Shown here in pieces: positions 59,801 through 64,000 of a DNA stretch of 64,000 nucleotides. Below the pieces are notes generated by a model, which was given only the letters and a program-made list of their open reading frames with translations, was not told the origin of the DNA and did not search any database. Origin of the DNA: Burhinus oedicnemus. Lineage: Eukaryota; Chordata; Aves; Charadriiformes; Burhinidae. Location of the stretch: assembly GCA_008921705.1 (NCBI GenBank), contig VFFE01009170.1, forward strand, positions 2,605,686-2,669,685, in the 5' to 3' direction. Positions within the stretch are counted from its first letter, which is position 1; each line of letters begins with the position of its first letter. The translations under genes were made by a program, and so were the position numbers.

Positions 59801-61212
59801 GGTGTTTTGGTGGCCTGAGGAGGGCAGCCTGGGGGTCCGGTACTCTTAATGAGTAACAGCACTGCTTCGTACACGGCAACAGAGATCCATTTACCCAAGA
59901 CCCTAAAGCATTTTCAAAAGGAGCGCCCCTGCGTCATGCTTACAGGGGGGACACAGAGGTGGGGAGCATTCATGAGACTTGCCAGAAACATATTTTGGAC
60001 AAAAACATGTTTGATAATTCTGGACAGGTTTTTTCCAGCCCTGAAACACACATGTCCAGAAGTATATTTTATCTACTATTTTTATTTCCCTCCCTGGCCA
60101 GATTCTCAGCTAGGCATGAAAATGAATCATAAATTTATCTTTCAAGTTTAGAATTACAGCTTAAGGCATTTCAATTAAATTTATTTGCTCACTGAGTGAG
60201 ACTGAGCAGGTAGTCAGAGCATTTTGACAGGTTATTCTATTTACATGGATAGTTGTATGTTATATTCCAGGCCACACTCAGGATGAAAAAAGTGTCTTGT
60301 AGGTACAAAACTGTGATGCAGACCTCAGGCTGCAATGTGGCAGAGAGTCGGATGTTAAAGACAGGGTGATAACCTCTCACAGTCAGTACTGAATGCTGTT
60401 TCCGTATGAAGAAAAGTGAGTAGGTAATTTCTTCTAAATAACTGTTTTCAACAGTGCCATAAGTTGTTGTTCAGAGGAGTAATGGCACAGGGTCTTTGGT
60501 CTGATTGCCCCAAATCACTGGCATGTCTGCAGATGGTGCCCTTTGTTGTTGGTTTTTGGTTTTTTTGTTGTTGTTGGTTTTGCCCTTTTTTTGTTCCCAT
60601 TTGTGTTTAACAGTTCCTGTGTTTTCCTCCTGCCCTTTAAACTCCAGTTGGCAATCCACCGCTGTGAAATTGTTACAAGCAAAGTCTGACTTCCCACTTG
60701 AAATGCAGCTTGGTAACAACAGATCATTTGGAAAGTGTCTCATGTAATAGCGCTCAGCTAAAAACAGAGTGAGTGGAATGATGCACAGCAGAACCAGGGG
60801 GAAACAGGCGCAGTAACAGGGGACATAATGACTAATATTTATGACAGGCAACAAGATACTTTCCAATTAGAAAGCCAGGGAATTAGCTGAAGAGTTTCTT
60901 TCAGTTTAGAAAGACACTAAGGATTGCCCTAAGGGTAATCATATACACACAGAAATCCAATAAAAAAATCTCTTTACTTCAGTCGCTAAAGTGCAGAAAC
61001 ATCTTAATAAGGACAGCAGTGAGGATTACAAAAATTCTCCAAGTGCTCCACTGCAGACTGGTGGAGAGAAGAGACATCTCAAGGATGGCTCATGGGGAAG
61101 TCAGGCTGGTGAGCAGTAGTAGCCCTTTCTCTTCTCAGTTACCTGTGTTACATCCTTGGCTCTTCTTGCTCATGCAGTGGATAAACAAACTTCCAAATGG
61201 TCTCGCAGACTC
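56857..61212. other. Intergenic DNA, no recognised gene
   Basis: Holds an AT palindrome at 57373-57392 and T/G-rich runs near 60545-60590. The - strand frame 60471-60866 has a hydrophobic stretch but no recognisable family, no clear splice sites and no neighbours to support it, so it is not called. Confidence 0.5.
57373..57392. repeat. AT-only perfect palindrome
   Basis: Nine-base arms TTATTTTTT and AAAAAATAA separated by TT, set in a longer TA-rich stretch (about 57355-57405). Could extrude as a hairpin; no associated gene. Confidence 0.8.
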
Positions 61213-61640
61213 ATGGAATCACGGAATTGTCAGAGTTGGAAGGGACCTCTAGAGATCATCTAGTCCAACTCCCCTGCTAAAGCAGGAATGCCTACAGCAC
61301 ATTACTCAGGACTGCATCCAGGCAGGTCTTGGAAATCTCCGGAGAAGGGGACTCCACAGCCTCCCTGGGCAGCCTATTCCAGTGCTCTGTCACCCTCACC
61401 GTAAAGAAGTTTTTTCTTATGTTTGAATGGAACTTCCTGTGTTCCAACTTGTGCCCGATGCCCCTCGTCCTGTCACTGGGAACCACTGAAAAGAGTCTGC
61501 TTCCATCCTCCTTCAACCCACCCTTTAGATACTTCTAAGCAAGACTAAGGTCTCCCCTCAGCCTTCTCTTCTCGAGGCTAAAGAGTCCCAGCTCTCTCAG
61601 CCTTTCCTCGTAAGGGAGGTACTCCAGTCCCCCAACTATG
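61213..61640 (-). mobile_element. CR1 LINE, 3' part of ORF2 plus tail
   Basis: The + strand begins 'atggaatcacggaattgtcagagttggaagggacctctagagatcatctagtccaac'. The - strand translation gives [20 protein letters not shown] and [20 protein letters not shown], the CR1 C terminus. Related in sequence to the copy in ATP4B intron 6. Confidence 0.93.
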
Positions 61641-63349
61641 CTGATATGTTTTTGTCATGGGGTTTTTTTGTATCCTGCTCTTGCTCTCAGCTGTGAATAT
61701 ACTCTGCAGTGCTTCAGTGGAACTTGTGTGCTTAGATAACTTGGGTGTTCCGTACCTTAGGCATGTAGGTGCCCACGCCTTGCTGAAAGTGGATAGAATG
61801 TGGATGGCTAGGGGATCCATTCATGCTGGCTGCTTGCTGGCACAGGGATGGAGCGCCTACGTGACCAGTCAGGGCTCCCTGCAGAGTCAGTGGAGGAACG
61901 ACACCCAATTTAGCTTCTCTGAAGCTCAGTATGAATTACTTATTTGGGATCATTTCTGAATTCCCGAGGCTGGATGGAGGCCATCTTGGGTGAATCCTGG
62001 CCCTGTTGCTCGTCTCGCACAGGGTTTGCTGGGGCAGGAGAGGAGCTGTGTGTATGCACACAGAGTGGCCCCACGATGAATACCAATGTTATTGTGGTGC
62101 CTGGGCAGGCATGTGAGGGGAGATCAGTAGCTCTATTCATAGGTTTCCTTAGTAGGATATGGAAGTTTTCAAGTTCTTTCAACCTTCCTTTTGCATCCCT
62201 GTTTGACAGAGCATGGAAAGAGCATTGCAGAGGCTAGAGGAGGGAAGCAGTAGGCTGCAGCTGGACCCTGGAGAGGCCAGATCCCTGGAACACACAGCAG
62301 TGCATGCTTTTAACTAAGGAAAAGCAATCTGCAAAATTCAGATCTGGGATGTTGACATATCCGTTCAAGCTAAATTCACACTTAGATGAAAATCCCTTAA
62401 AGCTCATGCCCATTCTTAGTGAAGCCTCATCATGACTTTGGTCTGAACTGCTGCCCTGCTGCTGAACTCCCAAGATTTATAGATCCACAAGAAATCCCAT
62501 TTCCTATTGCCAGGGCTCTGTACTGCAGCTACATAAGGGCGTCCCACCACCCTAGCACCTTACCACCTTGCAATGCTCCTGTGAGGATGGGGGGGAGGGT
62601 TGTCATCACCGTTTTCAGGTTGGGAATGGAGTAAAAGGCAGGCTCAGGGATGTGCCCAAGGTCACACAAGTAATCAGTGGCAGAGGAGGATCTGACAAGT
62701 CCCTGAATAACCCTTACATTAATGGCTGCTCTGGTTGGTCATATGGGCAGCAATGACCTCAGTTATATGCAGAGCACCAAGATGTCCTAAAATCCAAGCC
62801 CAGTCTCCCTTTTTCAGCTGCGACAGTACACAAGGGCAACAGAGCTGAACAGGCCGTTCCTTCCCGCGGTCCCAGGCCAGCAGCACCCTCTTAGGTGGGG
62901 ATGTACAGGGCAGAAGGGCTCGTTGGTGATCTTTGCTCTCTGCCTGCTTTGTGACTCTGCCCCTGTAAGCAGCTTCTTTTTCTTGACTCAGTAAAGTCAC
63001 TTTAAGTGCCAATATAGCAAAATGCTATTATCGATAAATGAATTATTAGTGGGCGGCTCTGAGGATAGGTAACAGGATACGGAGACTTTCAGCAAGAGAT
63101 CATGAGACCTGAGCTGAGGCCAGGGCACTCTTGGGGACACTTAACACTCTGTGGCCTGTGTGGATGTATGCTGGGCTCCAAAGCTGTGCATGGGGTGCAG
63201 CTGGGAAGGTAGGAAGGCTGTCGGCTACCCCTGGAAAGGATGGCTGGCACCAGACACAGGCTGTGCTGAGTTGGGGTCTGAAGTTCCCCAATGTTTTGCT
63301 GCCCCCCTCCAGTCAGCCAGCACAACTGCACACGAGATGGTTCCCAAGC
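61641..63349. other. Intergenic DNA between CR1 copies
   Basis: No gene recognised. The only element seen is a MIR-like relic at about 62620-62710. Confidence 0.5.
62620..62710 (-). mobile_element. MIR-like SINE relic
   Basis: 'gcaggctcagggatgtgcccaaggtcacacaagtaatcagtggcagaggaggatctgaca' matches the reversed MIR core 'ttgcccaaggtcacacagctagtaagtggcagagccaggatt'. MIRs are ancient amniote elements, rare and worn in birds. Only the core is recognisable. Confidence 0.7.
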
Positions 63350-64000
63350 CTTGGTTTTCAAGCTCCTGGACAAACTCAAACAAAAAAAGGAAGCCTACAG
63401 ACAGTGGAAGCAAGGGCAGATAGCCTGAGAGAAATACAGAGAAGTTGTCCAGCAGCCAGGGATCAGGTTGGGAAAGCTAAAGCCCTGACAGAATTAAATC
63501 TGGCCAGGGATGTCAAGGGCAACAAGAAAAGCTTCTATAGGTACATCAGTGACAAAAGGAAGACTAGGGAAAATGTGCGCCCTCACCGGAAGGAAATGGG
63601 AGACCGGTTACCCGGGATATGAAGAAGGCTGAGGTACTCAATGACTTTTTTGCCTTTAGTCTTCACCGGCAAGTGTTCTAGCCATACCGCCCAAGTTGCA
63701 GAAGGCAAAGGCAGTGACTGGTAGAATAAGGAAGTGCCCACTGTAGGAGAAGATCAGGTTTGAGACCATCTAAGGAAAATGAAGGTGTACAAATCCATGG
63801 GACCTTATGAGATGCATCCGTAGGTCCTGAGGGAACTGGTGGATGAAGTTGCTGAGCTGCTATCCATCATATTTGAGAAGTCGTGGCAGTCTGGTGAAGT
63901 TCCCGCTGGCTGGAAAAGGGGGAACATAACCCCCATTTTTAAAAAGGGAAAAAAAAGAAGACATGATATCCTTGTCTCTAAATTGGAGAGACTTGGATTT
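63350..64000 (+). mobile_element. CR1 LINE, segment between endonuclease and reverse transcriptase (runs off right end)
   Basis: The frame at about 63400-63620 reads [40 protein letters not shown] and [19 protein letters not shown], the CR1 ORF2 linker before the reverse-transcriptase domain. A neighbouring frame continues [13 protein letters not shown]. Later text such as 'gacatgatatccttgtctctaaattggagag' is also CR1-like. Stops and frameshifts occur. The left limit is approximate and the element continues beyond the window. Confidence 0.9.

Noticed and set aside
60471..60866. - strand 131-codon frame with a hydrophobic segment
   Set aside because: One membrane-like stretch followed by low-complexity lysine/asparagine residues from a T/G-rich run; no clear splice sites or homology recognised.
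1..64000. CRISPR arrays, tRNA, rRNA or prokaryotic operons
   Set aside because: No regularly spaced repeats and no tRNA- or rRNA-like sequence was seen; the window is vertebrate nuclear DNA.

Overview
This window is vertebrate nuclear DNA, almost certainly from a bird. It carries intron-split genes with canonical GT-AG junctions, at least ten CR1 LINE fragments (the dominant avian retroposon, recognised by its 3' end and by reverse-transcriptase frames), and endogenous-retrovirus LTRs of types common in bird genomes. There are no operons, CRISPR arrays or other prokaryotic features. One 20-base run of N marks an assembly gap.

Two real genes are present, tail to tail. On the + strand (up to about 28.5 kb) are the last nine coding exons of TFDP1, the E2F dimerisation partner DP-1. 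Its first ~26 codons lie to the left of the window or were not recognised. On the - strand (36.7-43.9 kb) is the complete seven-exon ATP4B gene, the beta subunit of the gastric H+/K+-ATPase. It predicts a 288-residue type II membrane glycoprotein with all six ectodomain cysteines. This pairing matches human 13q34, which confirms TFDP1 over TFDP2 and ATP4B over the Na+/K+-ATPase beta genes. The two genes are not functionally coupled; they are conserved neighbours.

Layout: 1-9.6 kb, intron or upstream DNA of TFDP1 with a CR1 3' end, an old CR1 and a 62-bp insertion bounded by an 11-bp direct repeat; 9.6-28.5 kb, TFDP1 exons and introns with two CR1 copies; 28.5-36.1 kb, the convergent intergenic region with four CR1 pieces, a purine-rich tract and an LTR cut by the gap; 36.7-43.9 kb, ATP4B with a well-preserved CR1 in its last intron; 43.9-44.2 kb, the ATP4B promoter with a TATA box, an ERR-type site and five GATA cores; 44.2-64 kb, a 20-kb stretch with no recognisable exon, containing CR1s, a solo LTR with a perfect 5-bp target duplication, a second LTR fragment and a MIR-like relic. 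GRK1, the next gene in human, is not seen.

I found no new multi-gene system. The most interesting points are in ATP4B: Phe replaces the Tyr-20 of the mammalian endocytosis signal, there is an eighth N-glycosylation site, and the proximal promoter is compact and readable. The LTR truncated by the gap next to the ATP4B 3' end also deserves checking. Everything here was read by eye; homology calls come from remembered family sequences and no search was run.
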